From NCBI GenBank assembly GCA_028866155.1, contig JAGWIT010000004.1, forward strand, positions 1-39,947: a stretch of DNA of 39,947 nucleotides. Reading direction: 5' to 3'. Shown in pieces: positions 22,824 through 31,429 of the stretch. Numbering within the stretch: the first letter of the stretch is position 1; the number at the start of each line of letters is the position of its first letter. Position numbers and translations under genes: made by a program. The notes under the pieces are model-generated. The model had not been told where the DNA came from. It saw only the letters and a program-made list of their open reading frames with translations, and searched no databases. The DNA comes from Patescibacteria group bacterium. GTDB lineage: Bacteria > Patescibacteriota > Minisyncoccia > Phycocordibacterales > SBAW01.

Positions 22824-23666
22824 ATGACGAACTTCAAACAACTCACTCTCATGCTCGCGGTGCTGCTCGGCCTGGTGACGCTCGCCCCCGCGCTTGCATT
22901 TGCACAAAGCTACGGCGCGTCGGTAACCGCGAACACTTCGGCGAATGTGGGCGCTGCCGGCGCTTCGGCAAACGTATCCGGCTCGGCGACGCTCACCGCG
23001 GCCGAGACAAAAGCGATTAGCCGCGGCGACCAGGAGATAACCCGTCGCATCCAGGCACTTAACGACCTCAACACGCGCGTGCAGGGGATGCAGGCGGTGA
23101 CCGACTCCTTCAAGCAGAATCTTGCCGCCAGCATTCAGACCGAGATAACCACCCTGACCACCCTCAAAGCTAAGATAGACGCCGATACCGATTTGGCAAC
23201 GCTCAAAACCGATATCCAGTCGATAACAAAATCCTATCGCGTCTACGTGCTCATCCTCCCGCAGGGGCGCATCGCGGCGGCGGCCGACCGCGTCGTGACC
23301 ATCGTCAGCATGATGTCGACGCTCGGCAGCAAGCTACAGGCGCGCGTCCAAACCGCTTCTTCGGCGGGGAATGACACGACCGCGCTCACCGCCGCATTGA
23401 CCGACATGAGCAGCAAGCTCCAGGATGCCCAGACGCAGGCGCAGGCTGCGGTAACGGCAACCGCATCTTTGCAGCCCGACAATGGCAACGCGACCGTCAT
23501 GGCTTCCAACACTGCAGCGCTCAAGCAGGCGCGTACCGATATTCAAACAGCAACCAAAGATTTGCAGGCCGCACGCAAGGACATCACGACCGTCGTGTCC
23601 GGCTTGGCCAAGTTCAATGCCAATGTGAACGCATCTTCGACAACGCAGACCAGCACAACTCCGTAA
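22824..23666 (+). CDS. Secreted helical (coiled-coil) protein, unknown
   Basis: A 280-residue protein with a clear signal peptide (1-27, ending AFA). The mature part is Ala/Thr/Gln-rich and mostly helical, with heptad-like stretches (ITRRIQALNDLNTRVQGMQAV, LTTLKAKIDADTDLATLKTDI, LKQARTDIQTATKDLQAARKDI). RVYVLILPQGRIAAAADRV in the middle is the least repetitive segment and recurs in CPR secreted proteins of unknown role. No catalytic motif or cysteine. A clear terminator follows. It may be a structural or surface-layer-associated protein, which is a guess. Confidence 0.7.
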   Translation: MTNFKQLTLMLAVLLGLVTLAPALAFAQSYGASVTANTSANVGAAGASANVSGSATLTAAETKAISRGDQEITRRIQALNDLNTRVQGMQAVTDSFKQNLAASIQTEITTLTTLKAKIDADTDLATLKTDIQSITKSYRVYVLILPQGRIAAAADRVVTIVSMMSTLGSKLQARVQTASSAGNDTTALTAALTDMSSKLQDAQTQAQAAVTATASLQPDNGNATVMASNTAALKQARTDIQTATKDLQAARKDITTVVSGLAKFNANVNASSTTQTSTTP

Positions 23667-23687
23667 AGCAGGCAATCAGCACTTGCG

Positions 23688-23725
23688 AAAATCCCGCCTC
23701 TTTATATCCTTGGGGCGGGATTTTT
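23688..23725 (+). terminator. Rho-independent terminator
   Basis: AAAATCCCGCC pairs with GGCGGGATTTT, followed by T and a GC-rich base change. It closes the two-gene secreted-protein unit. Confidence 0.85.
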
Positions 23726-23764
23726 CGCGCTACACTTTTTATATAGTAAGTAACTTATTTTGGT

Positions 23765-24181
23765 ATGCTTAATCGCATCAGCAGGTATTGGTTCAACAAA
23801 ACGCTCGGGATGTTCTTTATTCGCGCGGCAACGGGGCTTATCTTTATCATGCTCGGCTGGATGAAGCTGCAAAGCCTGCCCATGATGAACAGTTTCTTTA
23901 CCAACAAACTCGGCCTGCCGCCCGGCACCGCTACCTTCATTGCGCTCGTTGAGCTCATCGGCGGCTTGATGCTTATCCTTGGCGTATGGGCACGTGTCGC
24001 GGGCGTGGTGCTCGGGATAGAGATGCTCGTCGCGATATTCATCACCTTGCCGACCAGCCAAGCCTTCGGCGGCCACGAGCTTGAAATAATGCTCATGGCG
24101 ACCTCCTTCGGCGTCGCGCTCACCGGCCCGGCCGCGTGCGCCTCACGCATCTCTTCGAGCACGATTAAAAAGCTGGTATAG
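23765..24181 (+). CDS. DoxX-family membrane protein
   Basis: A 138-residue four-helix protein of the DoxX family. Typical features: FIRAATGLIFIMLGWMKL near 18-35, a short extracytoplasmic helix (MMNSFFTNKLGLP), FIALVELIGGLMLILGVWARVAGVVLGIEML, and a final helix. DoxX proteins are linked to thiol and oxidative-stress complexes in some bacteria. TATAGT at 23742-23747 precedes it by 17 bases. The next gene starts inside its stop codon (TAGTG), so they are coupled. Confidence 0.85.
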   Translation: MLNRISRYWFNKTLGMFFIRAATGLIFIMLGWMKLQSLPMMNSFFTNKLGLPPGTATFIALVELIGGLMLILGVWARVAGVVLGIEMLVAIFITLPTSQAFGGHELEIMLMATSFGVALTGPAACASRISSSTIKKLV

Positions 24182-24918
24182 TGCTCACAGCCATGACCGC
24201 TGTATTAGTTGCCATTGCAGCCGCTTGCGCCACCATGCTAGGCGGTTCTTTGGCGCTCAAGCTGCGCGACAAGCTCCACATTATTTTGGGATTCAGCGCC
24301 GGCGCGGTCGTGGCGGTGGCTTTTTTTGACCTTTTGCCCGAGGCGCTCGAGCTGGGAGGGAAGGTGCATCAACTCTCAACGGTTGTCTCGTTTGCTGCGC
24401 TCGGGTTTTTGCTCTACCTCACGCTCGACCGGATTATTTTGCTCCACAATCATGCGCACGAAAACGGTGATGAGCATCCGGTGGAGTCGCGCGGACACAT
24501 CCGCGCTGGGTCGCTCTCAATACACAGCTTCCTCGACGGTGTTGGCATCGGTTTGGCGTTTCAGGTCTCGGCCGCGGTCGGCGCGGTGGTCGCGGCCGCG
24601 GTGCTGGCGCACGATTTTAGCGACGGCATCAACACGGTCAATGTTGTGGTACGCCATGGCGGCGAACGTTCAAAAGCCTTGCGCTGGCTCTTGGTGGATG
24701 CATTAGCGCCCGTCTTGGGCGTCATCGTTACGTTATTTTTTACCCTCAGCGAGGATTCCCTCGGCCTTCTGCTCGCAATGTTCGCCGGCTTCTTTCTTTA
24801 CATAGGCGCGTCCGACTTAATCCCCGAGTCCCACCATCAGCATCCAAAATTTTTAACGACTCTCATGACGCTCATCGGCGCTGCGGTCCTCTATCTAGCC
24901 ATCCACTTCGCGGGATAG
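24181..24918 (+). CDS. ZIP-family divalent metal transporter
   Basis: A 245-residue ZIP transporter for Zn, Fe or similar ions. Seven or eight hydrophobic helices with the metal-site motifs HSFLDGVGIGLAF (helix 4) and HDFSDGINTVNV (helix 5), plus a His-rich loop (HNHAHENGDEHP) between helices 3 and 4. The GTG start overlaps the preceding stop by one base; an ATG four codons later is the alternative. It lacks its own promoter and is coupled to the DoxX gene. It is convergent with the MFS operon. Confidence 0.9.
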   Translation: MLTAMTAVLVAIAAACATMLGGSLALKLRDKLHIILGFSAGAVVAVAFFDLLPEALELGGKVHQLSTVVSFAALGFLLYLTLDRIILLHNHAHENGDEHPVESRGHIRAGSLSIHSFLDGVGIGLAFQVSAAVGAVVAAAVLAHDFSDGINTVNVVVRHGGERSKALRWLLVDALAPVLGVIVTLFFTLSEDSLGLLLAMFAGFFLYIGASDLIPESHHQHPKFLTTLMTLIGAAVLYLAIHFAG

Positions 24919-24953
24919 TGAATACAAAAAGTAAATATACATGCGCGGGGTAA

Positions 24954-26456
24954 TCATCCCTCCGCGACCACTTGGTGCTCGTGGCCCAGCACATTTCTCG
25001 GTACGGTGATAAGAAGCGCGGTGAAGGAACCGAGCATGACGACAAATGCGGCGGCTTCGAACACTGTGGCGTAGGCGGCGACCTGCGCTTTAAGCGCAAT
25101 GAGCGCGATGAACGTCTGGAGATTTTGCGGCGTGACCACGTTAAGCACGCTGCGCTGAGCTATCGCGATGACGTTCGCATTTTCGGAGTTGGTGAGAAGC
25201 GTGCTGAATACCGCGAGACCGAATGCGCCGGCGATGTTGCGCACGAGCGCCAAGACCGCCGACGCCTCGCCAATGTCTTTTTGCGGGACGGAAACGGCGA
25301 TCAGGTTGGTTCGCTGGGCCATCCCGAAGCCAAGCGAGAACGCCATGACGCACATGGGGATGATGATATCGAGCGCCGTTGAGCGCGGGTCGATATAAGA
25401 GAGCAGGAATATTCCCACGCCGGAGAGAAAGGTGCTGGCGAATATTACAAGCCCAGGTTTTACTTTGCCGATAAGGCGGCCGCCCAAGGGTGCCGCAAAC
25501 ATCATCATGACTGCGAGCGGGATAAAAAGATATCCCGTCTGCGTTGCGCTGTAGCCGAGGAACGTCTCCGCGAATATCGGGATGAGAAATATCGCGCCCA
25601 TGAGCGCCATAAAGACAATGAAATTGTTGAGCATCGTGTACACGAACGTGGGTATTTTAAAGAAATTAAGGTTGACGATGGGCTCCGGCTCTCGGCGCTC
25701 GATAAAGTAGAATGCGATGCCAAAGACCAGCGTGCCCGCGTAGCTGAGCACGCTCGGCGCCGAGGCCCATCCCCACGTCTGCCCCTGGTCGAGCACGAGC
25801 ACGAGCGTCGCGAGCGCGGCGCCGAGCGATAATGACCCCCACCAGTCGAATTTGACGCTTCTCTTCTCGCCGACCGACTCGTTAATGAACATAAACGCCA
25901 GCAAAAGGCCGATGATGCCGAGCGGGATATTGATAAAAAAGACCGACCGCCAGCTGAAGTTGTCGATGAGCGGTCCTCCGATGAGCGGTCCGAAGACGGC
26001 GGCGACGGCAAAAGCGCCCGACCAGATGCCGAGTGCTTGTGCGCGCTCCTTCGCATTGGTGAACGTGATGGCGATGATGGCCATCGCGGTGGGGTAGTCT
26101 GCCGAAACGGCGAATCCCTGAACGATGCGAAACACGATCATCGAGGGGAGATTCCACGCCAGCGCACACAGGCCCGAAGCGACGGTGAACCCGATGAAGC
26201 CGATAAGATAGATGCGCTTCCTGCCCGCGGTGTCGCCGAGCTTGCCCCACACGGGGACAAACACGGCGTTGGCTAAAATATACGCCGTCGAAATCCACGC
26301 GGCGTCCGTCACCCCGATATTGAAATCGCCGATTATTTTAGGAAGGGCGAGGTTCACCACCGTTTGGTCGAGCCTCCCGAGAAAAGTGCCGAAGATGACC
26401 GTTGCGAGGACTATCCAGCGAACGCTGCTTTTTTCAGTGATTTTCTCATCGCTCAT
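24954..26456 (-). CDS. MFS drug:H+ antiporter, DHA2 (EmrB/QacA-like)
   Basis: A 500-residue transporter with 14 hydrophobic helices. It has the DHA2 signatures: TFLGRLDQTVVNLALPKI in helix 1, WGKLGDTAGRKRIYLIGF (motif A) and ALGIWSGAFAVAAVFGPLIGGPLID (motif C, antiporter type). It would export cationic or lipophilic drugs. The start at 26456 (MSDEKITEKSS) lies one base after the stop of the EmrA-like adaptor, so the two are coupled; the upstream extension runs inside that gene. Last gene of a marR-controlled operon. Confidence 0.93.
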   Translation of the reverse strand: MSDEKITEKSSVRWIVLATVIFGTFLGRLDQTVVNLALPKIIGDFNIGVTDAAWISTAYILANAVFVPVWGKLGDTAGRKRIYLIGFIGFTVASGLCALAWNLPSMIVFRIVQGFAVSADYPTAMAIIAITFTNAKERAQALGIWSGAFAVAAVFGPLIGGPLIDNFSWRSVFFINIPLGIIGLLLAFMFINESVGEKRSVKFDWWGSLSLGAALATLVLVLDQGQTWGWASAPSVLSYAGTLVFGIAFYFIERREPEPIVNLNFFKIPTFVYTMLNNFIVFMALMGAIFLIPIFAETFLGYSATQTGYLFIPLAVMMMFAAPLGGRLIGKVKPGLVIFASTFLSGVGIFLLSYIDPRSTALDIIIPMCVMAFSLGFGMAQRTNLIAVSVPQKDIGEASAVLALVRNIAGAFGLAVFSTLLTNSENANVIAIAQRSVLNVVTPQNLQTFIALIALKAQVAAYATVFEAAAFVVMLGSFTALLITVPRNVLGHEHQVVAEG

Positions 26457-26457
26457 T

Positions 26458-27090
26458 TCATTGTTTGTAGACCCAGATTTTTGCCGACATGCCGTTCTTG
26501 AGTTGCGGATACTGCGCTGTGTCATACTGCACCTTCACGTCGAAGTTCTGCTCCTGCCGCTGGTTGGATACGTTAAAGACCACATCCGAGCTCTTTGCGG
26601 TCGGCGCGACTTCGGACACGACGCCCTCGAACTTTGTGCTGCCGAATGCGTCAACGGTGAAGCTTGCTTTGTCTCCGACATTGATGTCCACCAGCCCTTT
26701 GTCCTCCTGCACCTGTCCGACGACGCGCAGCTGTGCGGGGTCGATTGTCTCGACGATGATGTCGGTGGGCGACACTTGCTTGCCGATATTATTATTGACG
26801 GTAACGACGAGGCCGCCCGCGGTCGACTTGATGAGCTCGGTGCCGACCTCGGCAACAACCGTGTTGGGCGGGACGGTTTGGCCCTCGGTAACGTACACCT
26901 CCTTAAGCACGCCGGGTGCAGTAGGGGAGAGATCGACGAGCGGCGCCTCTATCTGTGCATTGTCGATATATACCGTTTTGCTCGAAGCGGCGAGATAGCT
27001 GAGTGCTGCGATGCCGCCGCCGATGATGAAGACAATACACGCAGCCACTGCGAGCACCCACGGGTTTCTTTCTTTTTTAGGAGTAGGCAT
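26458..27090 (-). CDS. EmrA-like HlyD-type adaptor, short form
   Basis: A 210-residue adaptor: cytoplasmic basic tail, one helix (about 12-33), a strand pair AQIEAPLVDLSPTAPGVLKEVYVTEGQTV, and an ensuing beta-barrel region with VGDKASFTVDAFGSTKFEGVVSEVAP. It lacks the long coiled-coil hairpin of EmrA and so is barely half the usual length, as expected for a cell with no outer membrane to span. It sits between a full-length adaptor and the MFS pump, with spacings of five bases and one base. Confidence 0.88.
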   Translation of the reverse strand: MPTPKKERNPWVLAVAACIVFIIGGGIAALSYLAASSKTVYIDNAQIEAPLVDLSPTAPGVLKEVYVTEGQTVPPNTVVAEVGTELIKSTAGGLVVTVNNNIGKQVSPTDIIVETIDPAQLRVVGQVQEDKGLVDINVGDKASFTVDAFGSTKFEGVVSEVAPTAKSSDVVFNVSNQRQEQNFDVKVQYDTAQYPQLKNGMSAKIWVYKQ

Positions 27091-27095
27091 ACAAT

Positions 27096-28469
27096 TTATT
27101 GGTTGAGCGGAATAGAAACGTTTGCGGTCATGCCGGATGATATTGCCGGGTCGGCCTGCGCGAACTGGAGCGTCGCTTGATAGCCTTCAGCTGCGGTGGG
27201 AGAGGTGTCGACCGAGACCACTTGCGCGGGGAAGACGCGGCCGCTCCCATAGGCATCGAGCGTCACGCTGGCCTTCTGGCCGGTTTTTATTTTTGTGGCG
27301 TCGATCTCGGAGAAGTATGCAGTAACCTGGAGCGCGCTCTTGGGGTTGAGCGACACCGCGACCGTATTGGGAGAGACAATATCGCCTTGTTTTACCTGTA
27401 CGCTCGCGACCGTGCCCGAAAAGGGCGCCGTTACCAGCGCGTTTTGTATCTGTGCATCAAAGTTCCGCACGTTCGCTGCGGCCGCGTCGACCGTTGCCTG
27501 CTCAGACGCGATGTCTTGGGGAGTTGAGCCGGCCAAGAGCTGGTTGAGCGCGTCCTGTGCGGATTGTACCGCCAGTTCGTCGGTGCTGATTTGCTGCTGC
27601 GAACCTTGGAGCGAGAGAATGAGTGTGTTGAAGGTATCGCGCAGCGTGCCGACCGAAGTCTGCGCCGCGGCTATAGACGCCTGCGGAAAACTGCCCGACG
27701 GCACTGCAGTGCCGAGTATCTCAAGCAGCGTATCGGCATACATGCGCAGCGTCTGCAAATGTGCGATAGAGGACGAAAGCTCCGCATCAATTGCGGCGGG
27801 AGAGGAGTTCGATGTAAGAGCGTTTGTCTCCGACTTCCACGCGGCAAGTCCGACGGATACCGCCCCGCGTGCGGCTATCGCATTTTGTGCGCCCTGACTA
27901 TCGGTCGTCGAGAAGGCCAGCGTTGCGTTCGGGGTGTTCGGCTGGTTGAACAGGGTATCGGTGTCGGCAGAGACGCCGCTGAACGATTTGTCGTATGCCG
28001 AGGCTATAGTTGCGGGCAGGCTCGCGTACAGGTTTGAAAGAGCCGTGCTCGCCTGCGCCACCGCGGTTTGCTTGGCGCTGACGTCGACTTGGCGCGGTCC
28101 CGCTTTCATCGAATCGAGCTTCGCCTGCTGGCTCTCGAGGCTGGCTTCGGCCTGCGCGCGCTGTGCCGACAGCGATGCGGTATCGAGCGAAGCGAGCACC
28201 TGGCCCTGTGCCACGGTTTGACCTACGGCGACGTTGACGCGCGCGACGCGGCCGCCGCTCTCGAAGGCGAGGTTCGGGTTCTCTGCCGGCTCAACGGTGC
28301 CGGTGCCGGTTACCGCCGCGGGGGTTGAGCTCGCGGTCACTGCAAGCGAGCCTTGAGGCGCGCGCGTCGCCACATAGTAGTAGACGCCGCTGCCGAGCGC
28401 TATGACAACGACCGCCGCGATGGAGAAGAGGATGATGGGATTGAAAAATAATTCTTTGAGACCTTTCAT
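27096..28469 (-). CDS. HlyD/MFP-type adaptor, full-length
   Basis: A 457-residue membrane-fusion protein: N-terminal helix (about 12-32), first lipoyl half (NLAFESGGRVARVNVAVGQTVAQGQVLASLD), a long Ala/Ser/Gln-rich coiled coil (about 95-340), second lipoyl half (TAPFSGTVASVQVKQGDIVSPNTV) and barrel (GQKASVTLDAYGSGRVFPAQVVSVD). The closest relatives are RND or ABC (MacA-like) adaptors, not EmrA. No matching RND or ABC subunit is in this operon, so it presumably works with the short adaptor and the MFS pump or with a distant transporter. Confidence 0.88.
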   Translation of the reverse strand: MKGLKELFFNPIILFSIAAVVVIALGSGVYYYVATRAPQGSLAVTASSTPAAVTGTGTVEPAENPNLAFESGGRVARVNVAVGQTVAQGQVLASLDTASLSAQRAQAEASLESQQAKLDSMKAGPRQVDVSAKQTAVAQASTALSNLYASLPATIASAYDKSFSGVSADTDTLFNQPNTPNATLAFSTTDSQGAQNAIAARGAVSVGLAAWKSETNALTSNSSPAAIDAELSSSIAHLQTLRMYADTLLEILGTAVPSGSFPQASIAAAQTSVGTLRDTFNTLILSLQGSQQQISTDELAVQSAQDALNQLLAGSTPQDIASEQATVDAAAANVRNFDAQIQNALVTAPFSGTVASVQVKQGDIVSPNTVAVSLNPKSALQVTAYFSEIDATKIKTGQKASVTLDAYGSGRVFPAQVVSVDTSPTAAEGYQATLQFAQADPAISSGMTANVSIPLNQ

Positions 28470-28487
28470 AAAACTTTCTAAATGTGA

Positions 28488-28907
28488 TTATACCGCTAAT
28501 AATATCTTTTTTAATATGCGATTGAGCTCGGCGCGGTCCGCATTATTGAGCGAGTCAAAGATGCTGCTCAATACTTGGGTGCGCTTGCGCATCAGCACCT
28601 TGCATTCGCGCTTGCCCTTCGGCGTAAGCGCTACCTCGACCTTGCGCCGGTCCTTGGTACTCGCTTCGCGCACGACTAGCCCCGAGCGCACCAGCTCGTC
28701 GGCCAAAAACGTGGCCGAAGGGGCGGTAATTTTAAAGTGCTTTGCCACATCCTGCATGTTGGGCCGCCCCTGCCGGGCTATAAACCACAGCGTCTGGCAC
28801 TGTGAAAAGGGCAGCGGGAGCGCCTGTTGCAAGCGGCCCTTGATGAGGGCGCCGACATCAGTGAACAAGGGTATGGTGGCCGATGACGCAATGCGAGGTG
28901 CTTTCAT
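28488..28907 (-). CDS. MarR-family transcriptional regulator
   Basis: A 139-residue winged-helix regulator: CQTLWFIARQGRPNMQDVAKHFKITAPSATFLADELVRSGLVVREASTKDRRKVEVALTPKGKRE carries the recognition helix and the wing with the DRRK motif, flanked by dimerisation helices. First gene of the marR-adaptor-adaptor-MFS operon (19, 5 and 1 base gaps). A perfect inverted repeat sits seven bases upstream of the ATG, so autorepression released by a pump substrate is expected. Confidence 0.92.
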   Translation of the reverse strand: MKAPRIASSATIPLFTDVGALIKGRLQQALPLPFSQCQTLWFIARQGRPNMQDVAKHFKITAPSATFLADELVRSGLVVREASTKDRRKVEVALTPKGKRECKVLMRKRTQVLSSIFDSLNNADRAELNRILKKILLAV

Positions 28908-28913
28908 ACACTA

Positions 28914-28934
28914 ATAGTTAGACTATCTAACTAT
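28914..28934. promoter_or_regulatory. MarR operator, 9-3-9 inverted repeat
   Basis: ATAGTTAGA-CTA-TCTAACTAT. The left half overlaps the likely -10 of marR (AACTAT on the minus strand, six bases before the ATG). Half-site and length match known MarR sites. Confidence 0.8.
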
Positions 28935-29010
28935 ATACCCGCGTGGCTGTAGCATCAAGCCGACGCACAAGGCGGTCGGCTCTCGACCAAAGCGTCGGGA
29001 TGAATGGATG

Positions 29011-29022
29011 TATAATAAATTC
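29011..29022 (+). promoter_or_regulatory. Leaderless -10 box
   Basis: TATAAT (29011-29016), then exactly six bases to the ATG at 29023. It excludes the in-frame ATG at 29008, which lies upstream of the transcription start. Confidence 0.6.
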
Positions 29023-29271
29023 ATGAACGAACCCTTCGATACTACTCAGGGCGGGCAGCTCGACCGGATAGAACTCAAGCTCGCGGAGTTGCAGGGCAAG
29101 GTCGAGGAGACCTACGCTTCGGTCGATAAGATGCGCAAATATATGCTGTGGACGGCCATCATCACTGTCGCGGTCATCATTATCCCGATCCTTATATTGC
29201 CGCTGTTTTTGCCGGCGTTTCTTTCTTCGCAAGGCGTCGGCAACCTTAATAGCGTCCAAGGGTTGCAATGA
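29023..29271 (+). CDS. Small membrane protein, unknown
   Basis: An 82-residue protein. The N-terminal half is a soluble amphipathic helix (LDRIELKLAELQGKVEETYASVDKMRK), the C-terminal half one hydrophobic segment (about 44-68). This helix-plus-anchor design is common in CPR genomes but has no assigned function. Its TGA overlaps the ATG of the nucleotidyltransferase gene (ATGA), so the two are translationally coupled. Confidence 0.7.
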   Translation: MNEPFDTTQGGQLDRIELKLAELQGKVEETYASVDKMRKYMLWTAIITVAVIIIPILILPLFLPAFLSSQGVGNLNSVQGLQ

Positions 29272-29723
29272 GTATGAAAGAAAAAAAGAAAAAGGTCGTC
29301 GCGGTCTCGGGCGGGTTTGACCCAGTGCACATAGGCCATGTTCGGATGTTTCAAGAGGCTAAAAAACTGGGCGATGAGCTTGTCGTCATCCTCAACAACG
29401 ACACATGGCTCGTGCTTAAAAAGGGCTTTAGTTTTATGCCGGAGCATGAGCGCCGGGAAGTGATAGAAGCATTTGCCGCGGTCGACAAAGTTATCCTAAC
29501 CTCCCACGAGCCGGGAGGAGCAGATATGTCGGTGTGCCGCGAGCTCGAGATACTGAAACCCGATGTTTTTGCCAACGGCGGAGATAGAAAAGAGGACAAC
29601 ATTCCCGAGTATGCGCTCTGCGAGCGGCTCGGCATACAAATGGCGTTCAACGTGGGAGCGGGCGGCAAAGTGCAGTCAAGCTCGTGGCTTATCGAAAAAG
29701 CCGCCAAAAAACCCAAAAACTAA
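29268..29723 (+). CDS. Cytidylyltransferase-like nucleotidyltransferase (TagD/RfaE-C type)
   Basis: A 151-residue enzyme of the HxGH nucleotidyltransferase superfamily, which joins a nucleotide to a phosphorylated alcohol or sugar. Motifs: VVAVSGGFDPVHIGHVRMFQEAKKLG (HIGH at about 21-24), VILNNDTWLVLKKGFSFMPEHERREVIEAF, and PDVFANGGDRKEDNIPE. No linked kinase or glycosyltransferase identifies the substrate; glycerol-phosphate, heptose and pantetheine-type substrates are all possible, with the GGDR motif leaning to the RfaE/TagD branch. The ATG overlaps the preceding stop; a second ATG lies two codons later. Confidence 0.88.
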   Translation: MSMKEKKKKVVAVSGGFDPVHIGHVRMFQEAKKLGDELVVILNNDTWLVLKKGFSFMPEHERREVIEAFAAVDKVILTSHEPGGADMSVCRELEILKPDVFANGGDRKEDNIPEYALCERLGIQMAFNVGAGGKVQSSSWLIEKAAKKPKN

Positions 29724-29727
29724 AACT

Positions 29728-29853
29728 TGCAATATTTTAAAACCTCTGGTATGGTAGCGCCTGTCTCGCCGCCAAGGCGGGCCAGGGTCTCTTCGGGCTA
29801 TCTTCACGGTCACTACAGTATCCTTATTTATTAACACTTTTTTCACTATACAT
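29728..29853 (+). promoter_or_regulatory. Promoter and leader of the surface-protein/sortase operon
   Basis: -35 TTGCAA near 29728, extended -10 TGGTATGGT near 29748-29756. This gives an untranslated leader of about 90 bases, long for this genome. It contains the hairpin CCGCC-AA-GGCGG (29769-29780), of a kind that looks like a dispersed palindromic repeat. No SD before the ATG at 29854. Confidence 0.45.
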
Positions 29854-30750
29854 ATGTCGCTTAAATCGCTCCTCGCCCCTCTTGCCGCTCTCGCTTTGAT
29901 GGCCAGCTTTGTCCCCGCGCTCGCGTTTGCGCAGACCTATCCATACAACTATTGCAACAGCTCCTACAGCGGCAACTATCAGAACTGCATGCCCGGCAAT
30001 TTGCTCGTCTACATGCAGGTGCTTAATCAGAACAACGGCATAGCCGGCAACCCGGGGAATTTTACCGTCACGGTCTCGGGTACTAATCCCACTCCCGCAT
30101 CGTTCCCCGGCTCGCAAAGCGGCACGCAGGTTTCGGTCGGCGGGAGTTACTCGGTCACGGCGCTCCCGCTCCAAGGTTACACCGCCACCTACTCGGTAGG
30201 CTGCACCGGCACGCTCGCCAACAATCAGCAAGCGACCTGCGTTATCACCGAAAATAATGCTTACAGTTATTACAGCCCATATCCGACGCCATATCCGTAT
30301 AACTACGCGCCCCAGCCGCTCGTGTGCCTGCCGCAAACTCAGACGGTCAACCTGGGGGCAACCGCGACCTTCACCGCTGAAGGCGGCGACGCAAGCCAGT
30401 ACAATTGGCAGACGCCGACGCGCTCGTTTCTCAATATCGGCCAGACGCTTAATGTCGCCTTCACCCAGACCGGCACGCAGACCGTGACCGTGACCAACGG
30501 TACTCAAACTGCCAACTGCATGGTCAATGTCGTCCCGGGCGGCGCTCCAGTACCGGTTGGCGCTTATGTCAATCCGTACCAAACGCAGCCGCAGGCGTAT
30601 GTGACGCCGACTTATTACCCGGCGTTACCTAACACGGGTTTTGAACCGCAGAACGGCGCTGAGATCGCGTTCGCAGTTGCGGTACTCTTGGGCTTTGGGT
30701 TGATTATGCTGCCATATGTCAGAAAAGCCTTTGCTATTGTCCTCCGCTAA
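29854..30750 (+). CDS. LPNTG surface protein with PKD-like domain
   Basis: A 298-residue wall-anchored or S-layer-linked protein. Signal peptide 1-28 (ending AFA). It has a Tyr/Asn-rich start, a beta domain with SYSVTALPLQGYTATYSVGC, a Tyr/Pro spacer (YYSPYPTPYPYNYAPQP), and a PKD-like domain (TVNLGATATFTAEGGDASQYNWQT, TQTVTVTNGTQTANC). The C-terminus is a complete sorting signal: LPNTG at 258-262, then a hydrophobic helix, then a YVRK-type basic tail. The next gene is a sortase, so it is the probable dedicated substrate. Confidence 0.88.
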   Translation: MSLKSLLAPLAALALMASFVPALAFAQTYPYNYCNSSYSGNYQNCMPGNLLVYMQVLNQNNGIAGNPGNFTVTVSGTNPTPASFPGSQSGTQVSVGGSYSVTALPLQGYTATYSVGCTGTLANNQQATCVITENNAYSYYSPYPTPYPYNYAPQPLVCLPQTQTVNLGATATFTAEGGDASQYNWQTPTRSFLNIGQTLNVAFTQTGTQTVTVTNGTQTANCMVNVVPGGAPVPVGAYVNPYQTQPQAYVTPTYYPALPNTGFEPQNGAEIAFAVAVLLGFGLIMLPYVRKAFAIVLR

Positions 30751-30763
30751 ATCAGGAGTGCTG

Positions 30764-31420
30764 GTGAGCGAAACTAAAACTGCCGTATTTTTGCGCGGCG
30801 CCGCTGTCGCGATGGGCATCTTTGTCGTGCTCGTCGGCGCCGCAAACGTGACCGCGCGCCTCGCGCGCATGACGTTTGGCGACAGTGCGGCGTTCACAGC
30901 GTTTGCGCCTGCAATCACGCTGTTTAATCCGGTGCTCTCTTCTACGACGCTCGCCGGGCAGAGCCCTCTGGGCGGTGCCGCGACTTCGACCGCCGTCACG
31001 CCGGTGCGGCTTGTCATCCCGTCGATTGGCGTTGATGCGCCAGTTGAGCAGGTAGGCAAAAAGGCCGATGGTACGATGGGCACGCCGCAGAACTTTACCG
31101 ATGTCGCGTGGTATGCGCTCGGCCCCAAGCCGGGCGAGCCGGGCGATGCGGTCATCGACGGCCACGTCAACAATGCGCGCACGACCGCGGGGGTATTCGA
31201 GCATCTCGGCGAACTCAAGCCGGGCGACGCCGTCATGGTCGCCGGCCAAGACGGCCGCACGCTCACCTATACCGTCAAATCCGTACAAGAGTACGCGCCG
31301 GATGCTTCTATTTTTACCGCGTCGGGTCCGTCCCAACTGGTACTCATTACCTGCGACGGCGATTGGGTGCCGGCTGAGCACCAATTTAACGAGCGCTTGG
31401 CTGTGGTTGCGCAGCTCTAG
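30764..31420 (+). CDS. Class D/E/F-type sortase
   Basis: A 218-residue transpeptidase that cleaves LPxTG between Thr and Gly and joins the protein to an amino acceptor. N-terminal helix (about 12-30), then the sortase barrel: VRLVIPSIGVDAPVEQVG, WYALGPKPGEPGDAVIDGHVNN (catalytic His134), LVLITCDGD (Cys197) and FNERLAV (Arg211). All three catalytic residues are present. The GTG at 30764 is chosen as start because it has SD AGGAG (30754-30758) five bases upstream; the in-frame ATG at 30716 overlaps the previous gene by 35 bases. Confidence 0.92.
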   Translation: MSETKTAVFLRGAAVAMGIFVVLVGAANVTARLARMTFGDSAAFTAFAPAITLFNPVLSSTTLAGQSPLGGAATSTAVTPVRLVIPSIGVDAPVEQVGKKADGTMGTPQNFTDVAWYALGPKPGEPGDAVIDGHVNNARTTAGVFEHLGELKPGDAVMVAGQDGRTLTYTVKSVQEYAPDASIFTASGPSQLVLITCDGDWVPAEHQFNERLAVVAQL

Positions 31421-31429
31421 TAAATGTGC

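Noticed and set aside
26212..27180. 322-codon plus-strand open frame across the MFS and adaptor genes
   Set aside because: Antisense to two well-supported genes, no promoter or SD, and no recognisable domain.
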